Source: Fasciola hepatica
Taxonomy: Eukaryota > Platyhelminthes > Trematoda > Plagiorchiida > Fasciolidae
Assembly (NCBI GenBank): GCA_948099385.1
Contig: CANUEZ040000193.1
Location: forward strand, 1,872,501-1,936,500
Length of the DNA stretch: 64,000 nucleotides
Direction: 5' to 3'
The position numbers and the translations under genes are program-made. Shown here piece by piece: positions 1 through 10,700 of this stretch (position 1 is the stretch's first letter; every line of letters starts with the position of its first letter). Under the pieces are notes generated by a model that was given only the letters and a program-made list of their open reading frames with translations, was not told where the DNA came from and ran no database searches.

Positions 1-177
1 AATCGAATGGAGCGTGCATTGGCAGAGAGTCCATTTTTAGAAACATACGGTGATTCTTCCAAAATTGGATTTGACGAATAGCACGGCTCACCTTCAGAAC
101 GAGGGCGAATCAACTATAGAAGAATCACCGTGTGTTTCCGGAAAAAGACTCCCCATTCATACGCACTCCATTCGATT
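1..177. repeat. Inverted repeat cut by the window edge
   Basis: Bases 1-59 are an imperfect inverted copy of 119-177; the arms have equal length and the inner 13 bases (47-59 against 119-131) match perfectly, leaving a 59-base spacer. Because arm 1 begins at base 1, the repeat probably continues upstream of the window. Arm 2 also resembles 36770-36820, so the sequence belongs to a dispersed repeat. Long imperfect arms could be the end of a foldback element, but no target-site duplication can be checked here. Confidence 0.7.
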
Positions 178-254
178 CAAATGAGGTTAAAGCTGCACAC
201 CAGCTGTGGAGTTCTCCAGTATAAGGACGACTGGGCAAAAGGGTACCGGGTTTG

Positions 255-430
255 CATAACCGATGAGCATCAATAATCGCGAAAGTGGTCGGGTGCTTCC
301 GGGAAAATGTTGTCCTGTCATCCACACACAATACCATACAACTCATATCGAAAATAACTAAATATACCCTACTGGACGGTTTTACTTTTGGTGATGTAAA
401 AGCTTTTGAAAAACAATTTTTCCCGTGTCG
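255..430 (+). repeat. Dispersed low-copy repeat Q, copy 1
   Basis: This stretch aligns by eye with 4075-4210 and 36625-36825: a GGTCGGGTGCTTCCGGGA-like start, then a run resembling CATCC..GATGCAATACCAT and an AT-rich tail. The + frame of copies 1 and 2 keeps a similar peptide (GRVLPGK against GRVPPGE, then QYH.THI). It may be an exon remnant or part of a mobile repeat. I do not recognise the product. Confidence 0.4.
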
Positions 431-1198
431 TTTGTGTTTTGACCCTTGAGAATCGGAACGATGGTGAATGGTCTCCAAAGACAGGGAACGATCATTTTGA
501 CAAGGATTCACTCAGAAGCGTTGTTATAGGCTCCTCAAAATGAACAATTCAAAGCCAGATGATTACAGGGGAGAGGCAATCCGGACCTGCATTGTGGAGA
601 TGCAGACCTTACAAGATGTTCATCTGTGCTGAATGTGGAAAGGGGTACGAAATCTGTGCTAACACAGAGACAATACTAAGGATGTCTGTAAAGAGAAGCT
701 GTAAAAAAGTAGTGTTGAGGTAGTCAACATCAGTCTCATCATGGCGGAATTTAGTTACATGAGCACAGATTAGTTTTATAGTGTGCCAGAGTGACTTGGG
801 ATTCTCGATCGTCAGCATATTCGGTCCTTCCATCTCCACCTTGATTAGGTGAAAGTATTATTTGATGTTGAAGCCTCTGGGAGACTTTTATGAGATTTCC
901 ATTGGCCTTTCCAGAATCTTCAGTAGGGAAAAAGCCATCATCACTATGAATATCAGTAAATAGTTTAGCAAATCGGAAGAGGAATATCTGCGTTTTTCAG
1001 GGAGATTTTACTGTGCGAAAGGTTTCAAAGGAGAAATCTTATGTGATTTGCTTCTGCGAGAAACCCTGTTTGTTTGTAGAACTATGAATTACGGAGGATG
1101 ATTGGTGGTTACTTTGTCCAAAACAAAATTTGTTCTCATGCGGAGGTTTTGACATTTACTACCCCGAGAACAAGTAACGACTATGTACCAGTTAGATT
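431..1198. other. No recognised gene
   Basis: AT-rich spacer. A 76-codon minus-strand open segment ends near 609, but it has no motif I recognise and no convincing splice pair. Nothing else is supportable. Confidence 0.5.
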
Positions 1199-1476
1199 CA
1201 AATCGCAACTAATAACGTTTAAATTGTAACCCCTTAATAGGAACTTCAAGTGGGATAAATGCATTGTATGAAGAGTTGGTTTCTGACTGTGAACAAAAGA
1301 GGGCTACATACGTGCTCGTCCTATAGGTTCTAATTTTACTTGTTGTACTTGTTTTATTTGTATCTCCTAAACGAAAAACCTCGGTAAACTAGAAATAACC
1401 AAATAGTCAATACCTTCTGAAGGGTAATGAATATAACATTTGACCTGCCTCTAGGATAATTTGGAGTAGGTCGCTA

Positions 1477-1489
1477 CCCCCCCCCCCCC
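1477..1489. repeat. Poly-C tract, 13 bases
   Basis: A run of 13 C in copy 1 of the direct repeat. The partner has only a short C run at the matching place (near 29766), so the expansion is specific to this copy. Confidence 0.9.
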
Positions 1490-1521
1490 TATTTCTTCTT
1501 CATGATGACCTATCTTGACAG

Positions 1522-1640
1522 CAGCACTGAGATCAATATACTTGCACCAAACAGTCATCACTCATGTTCTGCAACCAACCTCAAACATAAAATACACTTC
1601 TGTGAACATGATTTCAAGTTTTCACAGTGTGTGTTGGATT
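1522..1640 (+). pseudogene. Exon-like remnant, CUB-like first half (copy 1)
   Basis: A TTGACAG acceptor at 1515-1521 opens a segment with two leading bases. Its peptide (ALRSIYLHQ...) matches the partner at 29803 (ALKPIYAYQ...) codon for codon for about 32 residues, with conservative changes. The centre (VLQPTSN here, VQPPFSN in the partner) resembles VLPFSKN in the exon at 8865-9023, so I read it as a diverged first-half exon of the same family. An in-frame stop follows about 40 codons in, unless the GTGTGT near 1638 is the donor. Shared frame and acceptor are direct observations; the CUB link is inference. Confidence 0.35.
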
Positions 1641-2339
1641 TGATATCTTCAAGAATAGTTATCGTGGGTTCATACTGGTCACGGAGGGCATGGTCATCTT
1701 AGCAGAAGAGATGCTAGTGGGAACAGTTTGCCATCCAGCTCATTGAAGTGTTTTCATCCAGATTCGATGTGTGCAAACCGCAACCATACATAACGGCCAT
1801 AATTCTTTAGAAGTCCCATTTCCGATGGAGAAAAATTACGATGGGGATGCATGCAAATATAAAAAAACACGAAATTGCAAAATGATTGGTTGAGGGAAAC
1901 CTAGCTCAGCCGATCGAAGAGCTCGCCATAGTGTAGAGCAAACTACAATGAGAATTCTGCGAAAGCAAGTGTGTTTATCAGTGAAAAACCTTTAGCTGAG
2001 GATCGCTAGTAGATATCACTCAATTTACATAACAGATCCTAACTTCGAACATATGAGTGTTTTATGACAAGAATATATTCGGTGTAACGAATGGAGCCTG
2101 GATCGTGGAGGTTTATTTATTTCAGATTTTATTTGTAATGCAGTAGAAGAACATGTGGGAACCATGTTCATTGGGGCCTTTCGCGTTTTGCAGTGGTAAC
2201 CAGCTTGACAGATCTTCATATTAGGCCACAGCGATTCGTGTACAATACTCGTTGTGTCAGTTCCATGTTTTGATTATATTGACTCGATGATCCTTATTTT
2301 TCTTTTGAAAAATGCTTCAATTCCCGCCAACTTCCTCAG

Positions 2340-2470
2340 CTTTCCTACCTTCAGCAATCCGAAGTGCAACAGATTTGGCATATCGGGTATTCCGGATAAT
2401 TGACACTATCATTCTGGAACTGGATTTTGCAGCAACTATGTCAAACGACTCTATCAGAGGAGATAAATAG
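2340..2470 (+). CDS. Conserved terminal exon candidate, 42 codons and stop
   Basis: After a pyrimidine-rich acceptor (CTTCCTCAG) the open frame runs 131 bases, with two leading bases, to TAG. The partner at 30571-30701 has the same acceptor position, the same 131-base length and a stop (TAA) at the same place. Differences are mainly conservative (IRSATDLAYRV against IRSATALAHQI; D/E and I/L/V exchanges), as expected if this frame was translated for a time after duplication. Two leading bases fit the one-base phase that ends the first-half exons of this family. No known domain; a hydrophobic or amphipathic helix is likely. Confidence 0.35.
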
Positions 2471-3178
2471 CATCGAGAGACTGATTAGGGACGTTCAGGA
2501 CATGGATCAAAACATGTTTTTGTAAAGTGTGATTTCGTTTACATTGCTATTGTTATTTTGCACCTTATTACCCATGACTGGTTCAATAAAACCCGAAATG
2601 TGTCTCTCAGAAAATGTTTGTTCTCAAAATCGAGAGTGGTAAGTGGTGAAATGTGGTACAGTGGAAATCAGAGCTAGTGGTATTTTTCAGTGATATTCCA
2701 ATCAACCAAATATGATGCACATTTCCGCAAATGTAGTTTGGAATGCTTTTTCTTACATTCCATTATATGTATAACCAACTAGAAATAATTCGGATTCGCG
2801 AAGCTCTCACACTTGAACATCAACCACCAAAATATCGAATTTTGATTTTGCGGTTTAGCTATATGCTAATACCGCACCAAAGTTGAAACTGTCATTGTGA
2901 CATGTGAATTTGTGTTCGCATAACTTATTTCGTACGAAATGTCCGAAAAAATGCAACAAACTGCAGAGCTTCTGATTGGAAGTTTGACTAACCTTCACAC
3001 TTCACATGGTTTTTGTCCGAAACGGATAGTTGCGCTGCATATAACATCAGGGTTGGCCGTTCAAGAGACATTCAAAACCGACCTTTGGTGTTACTAGTAA
3101 TATAGATTGAATCTTGTGAACAAAAACCGATTAACCGTCTGATAAACATTTCATCAATCATGGAGTGCTCATCTTCAG

Positions 3179-3363
3179 AATATATCCATTTTTATTCCAA
3201 CACAAATCACGTTGAACAGTCGGAACTACAGCTTTGCTCCACGCATGTGTTCGGAAGTGCTATGGAATTCGTGACAACCAACAACGTAATAACACTAACG
3301 GGGCAAATAAATTACTCTAGTTCAAACTTGGTATTTATATATTTCGCCATGCGAACCAGATGA
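3179..3363 (+). CDS. CUB-like second-half exon candidate (copy 1)
   Basis: The acceptor CATCTTCAG ends at 3178 and opens 61 codons (two leading bases) to TGA. The peptide has the second-half CUB pattern: a YIHFYSN start (the usual L-x-I-Y strand), LCS, then VTTNNVITL and SSNLVFIYF. It lines up with the exon at 10062-10243 (LCSLP..., SNNEFIEI). The partner in direct repeat copy 2 (from about 32197) has one extra base early on, which throws it out of frame. So copy 1 is open and copy 2 is broken. No clear donor is visible; the exon may be terminal or pseudogenised. Confidence 0.4.
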
Positions 3364-3832
3364 TAATAGATAAGGATCAGGGAAGAAGTTCAAGTGAATG
3401 ATTCATTTGAATGTGGATGAAATGAGTGCACAAAAGACCCAATTGAAATATAAAGTTCAAAACAGAATAAGTGGAGTGTTCGACGACTTATCCAAAGAGT
3501 ATCTCAATTCGTGATTAATCCGATCACAATGTACAGATGAAACAATGAAAACCGAAACAACCTCCAAATGGATTAGAGAGAGCACGCATGCACGATCGAG
3601 AATGAAGTTCAATGATGGACCATTCGAGAAGAGTGGATAGGGCCGATCAATCACGAGCACCGGGCAGTGACAGTGTGATGTGACAATCAGAGTCACAGAA
3701 CAGGAATGAGATTGGAGATTGTCTAAGCAAATGTGCAATATGAAGGATGGATTAATTAGACTGCATGAAGGGAATGAAGCGTGATAAGGGTTCCGTGTGA
3801 AGACCTATGTATCAGTGATCTGAGAAATGGAA

Positions 3833-4074
3833 TGTGAGAACGCGTATGCAGCTAGTTCAACACTCTTTTCTAGGATCTATTTCACACACCCAAAGATGTG
3901 CATAGAGGGGTTTGGGATTTTGAAGTGCGTAGTATTGCACTGTATCTGGATAACAGGACTACATTTTTCGGAAGCATATGACGGGTTCAAATGAGATGGC
4001 AGCCGTGATCAAAGTGAAGAGTGCTCAATCGAAGGGAAAGTGACGGAAGAGACCACTGTACATGCATATCTAAT
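3833..4074. other. No recognised gene
   Basis: Spacer between the end of direct repeat copy 1 and repeat Q copy 2. I see no supportable feature. Confidence 0.5.
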
Positions 4075-4210
4075 GAAGTGAAACAACCACCGAACTGGTC
4101 GTGTGCCTCCGGGAGAACGTTTTCCTTCCATCCTGATGCAATACCATATTACTCATATAAAATATCCAAATTTGGGACCATGTTTCCTTGTTCTGATGTT
4201 TGAGTGCAAA
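4075..4210 (+). repeat. Dispersed low-copy repeat Q, copy 2
   Basis: Second copy of the Q repeat (see 255-430 and 36625-36825), sharing GGTCGTGTGCCTCCGGGA, CATCCTGATGCAATACCAT and the AT-rich tail. It lies about 250 bases beyond direct repeat copy 1. Confidence 0.4.
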
Positions 4211-4855
4211 ATAATAATATCAAAGATTCGCTGAGTGATTTTGAAAAGAACTCTTCTTGCATACAAGCTTCCTTAAAGTCAAATGAGATTGCAACAGATT
4301 TGGACTGTCACCAATATAGTCCGTCATCGTTTCTCATATTTTTTTGCGTCAGTCAATGTGATGTATGGGTGTCAACCTCAATAACTGTGAAAGAATATTT
4401 TTCCGCAGCTTTTCCCTCGAGACGTAAAGAGCTGCATACTCAAAAACACGCACGGGTTAGCTCGAGCAAACAAACAACTGGCTGACATCTGAATGGTTCA
4501 GTTTGAGAAGCAATCTTTGCAGTCTAGTTTGTGAGGCTCTGTAGTTTCTCACCGGAAATTACATAAAAGCGTGGTAATCTGTACAACTTGGTCCGGAAAA
4601 GGGTTTCATTTCTTTAGATAAACCGAAATCAATACCAACGTGGGTCAGAAATCTTCTGAATTCCTCTACAGTGACAAATCGCGATTAAAAGAGGCCGTAG
4701 ATTGTGAGAACAATAAGACTGGGACAATCAGCGTGTTATATCCGTGTGCCACGGAGTAATTTTCGGATCCCGGATACAACCGATATAATGAATTCCGAGT
4801 TTGCACATAAGTTTAATAGTTGACCGTGTTATGTGTTATTCTTCATGATTCTTAC
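4211..4855. other. No recognised gene
   Basis: A 93-codon + strand open segment (4204-4485) follows repeat Q but shows no recognisable motif. The rest is AT-rich spacer. Confidence 0.4.
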
Positions 4856-5083
4856 TGTGGCAGTGCTGTAGTAACGAGATTGGTTGTCATTTTCCAGAGA
4901 AGATCAGTACCGCTAAAACTGGATGGCAAAGCCTGATAAAATCCATTTGTCACATGTGAACGTGATACGAAATGAGCATTGAGAAAATGACCGGAAATGG
5001 GTTGGCTATTTGGCGGATCTATGTAAAACACGTTCACAGGAGTTTCACAGGAAAACGGTAGTGAGTTGAACAAGTTGCAAATA
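4856..5083 (-). CDS. CUB-like domain exon (second half)
   Basis: This 228-base minus-strand segment has strong splice signals: a T/C-rich tract ending in CATTCAG before 5083 and a CACA|GTAAGA donor at 4855-4850. The single open frame gives 75 codons, with one leading and two trailing bases. The peptide begins ICNLFNS and continues with PPNSQPISGHFLNAHFVSRS and then NGFYQ, matching the end of a CUB domain (P..I.S...L...F.S......GF). Other exon candidates on this strand lie at 6494-6700 and 12212-12420. The latter ends in a phase that would join, but that would place the + strand model at 7706-11791 inside an intron. The exon boundaries are good; the host gene is not resolved. Confidence 0.5.
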
Positions 5084-5471
5084 CTGAATGGGTGAATGAG
5101 AAACAAAAAAATAAAATATCCAGGAAAGAGATCGTCCTACATGAAATCTTTTGACAAATTTGCTCAAAGCAAGAATGAAGGGAACAAAGAGGAAAATAAA
5201 GATCAGTTGCAGTTGGATAGCCTTCAACTGACCACCGTCTGCATATACTGTATCATTCTTATGTTTATAATTTTGTTCATGAACCAGAACAACGTTTCAC
5301 AAGAGTGGTGATTAAACATTGGGATCGTTGTTCAGAAAGGTAACTGTAACGGAAGGACCAGGTTGAAATGAAGGTCAGATATTTTCATGTAAAAAAACAA
5401 CGATTTTCGCCCACTTCCTGCTCCATTTTTCTGACGTTAACTGAACCCTGGCTCTTTCACCCGAAAAGCAT

Positions 5472-5918
5472 GTGTTACCACATCACCAGCCCGCTCCCGA
5501 CCGGGCCAATCCGAATCACTCAGTTTATGTTCGCACACATGTCAACCTCTATGGCAGTCAGCAATGTTCGACGGCCTTGAAGAAAGATGTGGCATCTGTC
5601 CACGTTAACTCCAGTCGAACGCCTCCCATCAGGTCAGGTATTCTCCACAGGCTGGGACAACGTACATATATATTTCAACCCAATTCGCGTTTGATATTTG
5701 TATTTACTTCACAAAAACGTTCGGGGAGGAATGATGGTACTTTCCTGGATCACTGTCCGCTGAACTCCACTGTCATAGACGACGGCATCAGTACGAACTT
5801 AAACTCGGTTATTCGCGCCAGGCTGGTCGGGTGCACGGGGCGCAATGGTAGCACATGCCTTCGATCAGAAGAAGCATGGGCTCACACGTTTGTTGCGTCG
5901 GAGGTTTTCTACCACTAA
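5472..5918 (+). CDS. GC-rich 148-codon open segment, unassigned
   Basis: Unlike its AT-rich surroundings, this stretch is close to half G+C and is open for 148 codons on the + strand. I do not recognise the product. A hydrophobic strand (RLIFVF) followed by TSQKRSGRNDG loosely resembles the end of a CUB domain, but the opposite-strand exon at 4856-5083 is a better CUB match and the two cannot be one gene. It could be an exon, or part of a foreign element with higher GC. Confidence 0.2.
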   Translation: MLPHHQPAPDRANPNHSVYVRTHVNLYGSQQCSTALKKDVASVHVNSSRTPPIRSGILHRLGQRTYIFQPNSRLIFVFTSQKRSGRNDGTFLDHCPLNSTVIDDGISTNLNSVIRARLVGCTGRNGSTCLRSEEAWAHTFVASEVFYH

Positions 5919-7705
5919 TATGCTCTAGCAAAAGCGAAACTCTTTTCCGGGTTCTTTAAAACGCAGTGTTGTTCAGATACCATGAGGTTTGGGCGTGAAA
6001 GGTGAAGTCCAAAATACACTCAGCCATAAATCCCACATGCCAATCTCAAGTAACTTTGAGATAATTAAAGATGAAATTATCTATGGTTTTACCCGACACT
6101 ACGTTTTTCACGGCTTATGGGGAGTGAGGTCATCGTTTGAAGCTGTTAGAGATTAGTGTCGAAAAGCTTGACCTATCAAGTGAGGGTTATCATGTCAACA
6201 GAAGTTGAAATTCGCTGCTTTTCAACTTAGGATTTCAGAGCTAACAGTTCTTACTAAAACGTATAACACCTTCGTTTATTATTCGAAACAAAACCATCCA
6301 AACAAGAAAAATGTTTTCCCTGAATGGAAATATTATCCTTTAGGTACACCTAGCAAACATCAGTTTATCAGTTGCCCTCACATGTCATTCCTGATATTGA
6401 AATTATTCTCCCTTGCGCAACAGATCAACCAGTGGATATTTCCTAATATACCCCGTTAGTTGAATAGGCGAATCAACTCTCTGTATTACGAATCTATTTC
6501 GTATGCGGCCAAAAAACTACTCCAAAATGACTTTGCATGTGAAGTTGTTCACATTCAACTCTACTGAAGTCTCGCTCGATCATGACTGCATCCTGATAGC
6601 CTATGACTCGCACCGTCCAGTCTGATGTGAGTAGTTTGCTCCTTATATTCTCGGGTCGGTATTGTAGGTGGATGTTATTTAACTGTTGTTTTACAGTCAC
6701 TCTACCTGAATCATTAGGAAGTTACGTTCTTTCTGACGCCAAGTTTGTAAGCCATGATTCTCATTTTTGCATGAGAAAGAAATTTAATGATGTTATGGAT
6801 GTGCCTATCATACAATTGGGACGCACCTAGTTCATCCGTGCTGCAAACCCAAAGAAGGTCCCTAAACATCAATTCAACTCGAGCGGAAACGATTTGCGAA
6901 AGCCTCTGTGAAATGTTCCAATCCCTGAATGCGACATCATATGTCGCACGGTGGTTAAGCTTAAGTTACGTGCACACATGGATTCGTATCCTGCCAATGA
7001 AGACAAGCGTTTCTCACAAACGGCTTGATCCAAAGTAGTTCGGTTTTCAATACTGAAGTGCTGGCCTAGATTAATATTAGCAAAATGATAGTGACCGCAA
7101 TTATAATATGTTGGATCTAGTTATAACTAGATAGTAAATCATTATTCTTCAGTGGATGATTCAACAGACAATTTCGGACCCCAGTTAAACACTGACAGTC
7201 CACAATACGTTGGGGAACATTATCAGCTTTCATTAGGGACTTCATAGTTTGTTCATAACAGAGAAACATTTATTTAATTTCCACCCTTTAGAACAGGTAT
7301 TCAAGAGCAGACTCAACCAACTCTCCAGCCTCAAGTACGACCCATCAGACAAAACCGTCATGTAACATCGGCAGCTTTAGAAATTTCTTTGTTTCATCAC
7401 TCGAACACTAACCAAAGTAATCGTGGTTGTACATATTGACCAAGGCGCCTATGAAATTAGGCCACCAAATACCAACTTGTATGATAGGGCAATACAACCG
7501 ATATCATTCTCACACACATTCTCACATTTCAGCACCGCTTTCTTAGATGCACTGTTTGGTACACTCGAATGAATTTCACTAGTCAAAGGGAACAACCAGT
7601 CAGTCAGGGCTATCCATAGGCAAGCGCAGGAAACAAACAGGTGTGTGCGTGAATGTGTGTCAGGCTGAAATAATGTCGACGGAAGAGTCGTCTATACAAT
7701 GTTGA
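5919..7705. other. Spacer with one weak minus-strand exon candidate
   Basis: Mostly AT-rich with no long frame. On the minus strand near 6700-6494 a 67-codon frame contains SDWTVRVIGYQDAVMIERDF followed by a cysteine, which resembles the W-x-V first half of a CUB domain. Its splice signals are poor and no donor phase fits 4856-5083. 7200-7700 holds nothing I can name. Confidence 0.3.
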
Positions 7706-10700
7706 ATGAGGTTATCACGATTGGCTGTGCTGCAATTTGTTGTTGTCCTGAGTCACTGTCACTTTCGAATCAATCTCGTTATCAGTCGGTCAGTACGGTA
7801 CGGTAGTAAGGAATTTGTGTACAGCTCCCTTTTGCTCCCAAAGGAATATAAAACAATCTTCTGTCTTTTTCTTACCCGTTTCAGTTATATTAGTGTCTGA
7901 CTGTTCGTTTATTCATAATGCAACTAGATATTCCCTATTCTTTTCCTGGCTCATATTTCTCTTGTCAGATACGAACCCGTAGAGAAGCTGTTGTAGACAG
8001 AATAACAAAAAAAGCAATCCGAACATTCCCATTTACAATTGAAATATATTGAGTCATGGAGCGACCAAGTTCTTATTGCCGTAAGGTCCAATATTTATTC
8101 ATATTCTGATTACTTTCTGATCAATAAGACGAAACATATAGCTGTCACTACGATAGAGGTATCACTAGTCAACATTGTTCGTGATAAAAGATCCCCATTC
8201 ACTGTGTCTCCGTGAATCTCATTTGGGAGATCACCTGACCCGTAGAGTAACTTGCAGTATTCCACTTGTGTTGTTCCATGGAAACGGTAAATTTTAAAGT
8301 TTACAGAATAGCTTCCTCATTGCTAAGATGGGGCCGATGTGACACAATCAGTGCGCGGACTTCCAACGGTTGATGATAATTGACATGTCCAACGACATGA
8401 ATCATTTTATTGTGTTGTAAAGACAACGTATGCATACAGTTGTAGGCAAGTTTCATTTTGCCATGAGATGATTCTTTGCTGCAAATAAAACTTCTCTCCC
8501 GATCTGTCGGATGGATTTTTGTCTCGTTGTTCTTGTTCGAATACACCGATAAACATTGGCCACTTTCAGATTTGTATACCCATGATGTGACTTGGAACAG
8601 CGAATTTATGGTGAACAAGATTATTTCGTTGGGATTTATTTCGGTGGCAACACTCGTTTACTGCCCACAGCCAGAGAGATAGAGTTTCCGTTGGAATAAC
8701 GGTTCAGGAATTTTGGTAGGTTTGTAAAACAATGTTGGTCGTCTCGTTTGCACTCATCTAATATTTCCATACTATGGATGATATTTTTATCATTTCTTTT
8801 GGCTAGTATGATCTGAGCGGTTTGTACTCTGAATTCCTGATTTCTTTGGAAATACTGAGTTCAGAAGATGCGAAATGTCTATTCATCGTCCTTCCGTTTT
8901 CAAAAAACCTCAATTCTATGCACGTGCGTGGATTTAGGAAGACAAATTCAACGTCGCAAGTTAAGGGTCTCCGGGAATTCGTGCAATTCTATCAATGTGA
9001 TCACACTACAGAACTGCAAACAAGTAAGTCATTACTACTGTTATCATACAAAACATACCACCGAGTGAATAGTTCGCGAACTGCGACTCACTAGGGTGCT
9101 CCATGGAGAAAGTTGTAAAACTGATCAACATGACTCAAACTAATCTCAACATCAAAACCTCCTTCCCATTTTTGTCGCTTGAGTATAACAACTATCCCAT
9201 CGAAGGTACAATACCCTTGAATCAAAGGTAAATCCCGCCAACATGGAGCAAATAAAGCCAAATATCAACCGTTACGGAAGGACAGTAAGAACTAACCACC
9301 TTCAGCGATTAAATGGCCATTGGACCAGCGAGTGTTTTCGCACAACAGTACGATTCCCAATGGAAGCTACCGATAGCCAGCCATCTGACTGCACACCTAT
9401 GCTGATATCGCGCTATTCACATTCGCCATTGTGGGACGTGATTCGGAAAGATGAATACTGAAACCGACGTGACAAGTTGTCGTTTGAAGAATCGATTTTA
9501 GTCCTCAGGGGAGATCAAGGCGCCACCGATTGAAATCGTGTAACTCGTACGAGCTGGAACAGGAATGTGAGAAATAGCCCTTATCAAGGTGTCCAGTTCC
9601 CTAAGGAGTCTGATCTCAATTCTTGCACACGGTTAATCCTATTCCAAATTTCTTTTTGAATATCCCACGATCGCCTCGTGTGTTCCACGTAGGTAAATGT
9701 TGTAAATGACGGATCCCCTTGCTGTAAGATATCTACGACTGAACCAGGAATGAAGCATCTTTCGGATTAAAACAAAGGACTTACCAACGACACATTTACC
9801 ATTGTTGCAGCACGCAGTTAATTTATTTTCAACTCAACAAACGTTGGACAAATAAATCAATTAGGTAGTCCACATTGGTCATACAGACAAACTAACTACA
9901 AACGGTTTCTATTGCAAAGTAGGTAAATGAGGCAGGTCACAAACTTGGCCCAAATAACTCTTCCCGAATGACGTTCAGCAAACAAATAAAGAATATGTTC
10001 ATGATTAGGCGCAGTTTTTCTCACCATTTTGTAATAATCTACGCTTTATACGGAAGTATAGTTGAGATACTACATGTTCCCACCTTGAAATTACCGTACA
10101 AACTTTGTTCTCTCCCACTGGCCTCGATTTATCGATGCCAATCCAGCACAATTCATTCGAATGTTCCATTTTCCTTACCGAATATAAAAACGCCAACATT
10201 TTCTGTTTGTATATCTAACAATGAATTCATTGAAATTACAAATGTGAGAGGTGAAGCATCAGAGGAGTCTTAGTTCGGAGTTACCAATTGGATTGGATTT
10301 AAGTGTCAGTTTTCCATGCAAACAGTTTTCTACATATACAACCTAGTACGTGTGCCATTTTTCCTTTTAGGGATTGCAAGCAACTGGTCGATTTACTTAT
10401 AAATTAAACGAAGTCCAGACCACCGTTATTCTCAGCAACTAGTTTTATTTACTAGTGTGTTTTAACGTGACTTCTCCTAACTGAACCATACAGCGGACGA
10501 TAACCACGGTGAAAATTTGATTGGTGCGCTTGTTGCTTGTGACCGACTATCGCTCATGACAATGACGTTTGCATAACCACCGGCGTTGACCTTCTTCCTG
10601 TATTTGTCACATTTTAGGAATATTTTTTTGTGGAAAAGCCGTACTTCAGAACAAGCTAACATTTCAATTCTTTGGAATTGCGGCACGTGTGAATTAAATG

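Larger units (their letters stand above)
1199..3832. repeat. Direct repeat, copy 1 (partner 29479-32922)
   Basis: Starting at the AAATCGCAACTAATAA motif the sequence aligns, with many substitutions and small indels, with 29479-32922 in the same orientation. Landmarks shared in order include GGAGTAGGTCGCTAC, GAAGTGCAACAG, TCAAAATCGAG, TTCAGAATAT and TGAACAG. The partner is longer because it carries a solo LTR (30916-31656) and an AT microsatellite (31756-31819) that are absent here. The divergence suggests an old segmental duplication about 28 kb apart. The unit contains exon-like segments described separately. Confidence 0.8.

Noticed and set aside
125..511. 128-codon minus-strand open frame
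   Set aside because: It runs across the inverted-repeat arm and repeat Q. The related Q copies do not keep this frame, and the similar peptide among copies is on the + strand.
5640..5760. Assignment of the + strand frame at 5472-5918 as a CUB domain
   Set aside because: Only one short strand-like segment fits. The cysteine spacing and splice sites do not, so it was left unassigned.
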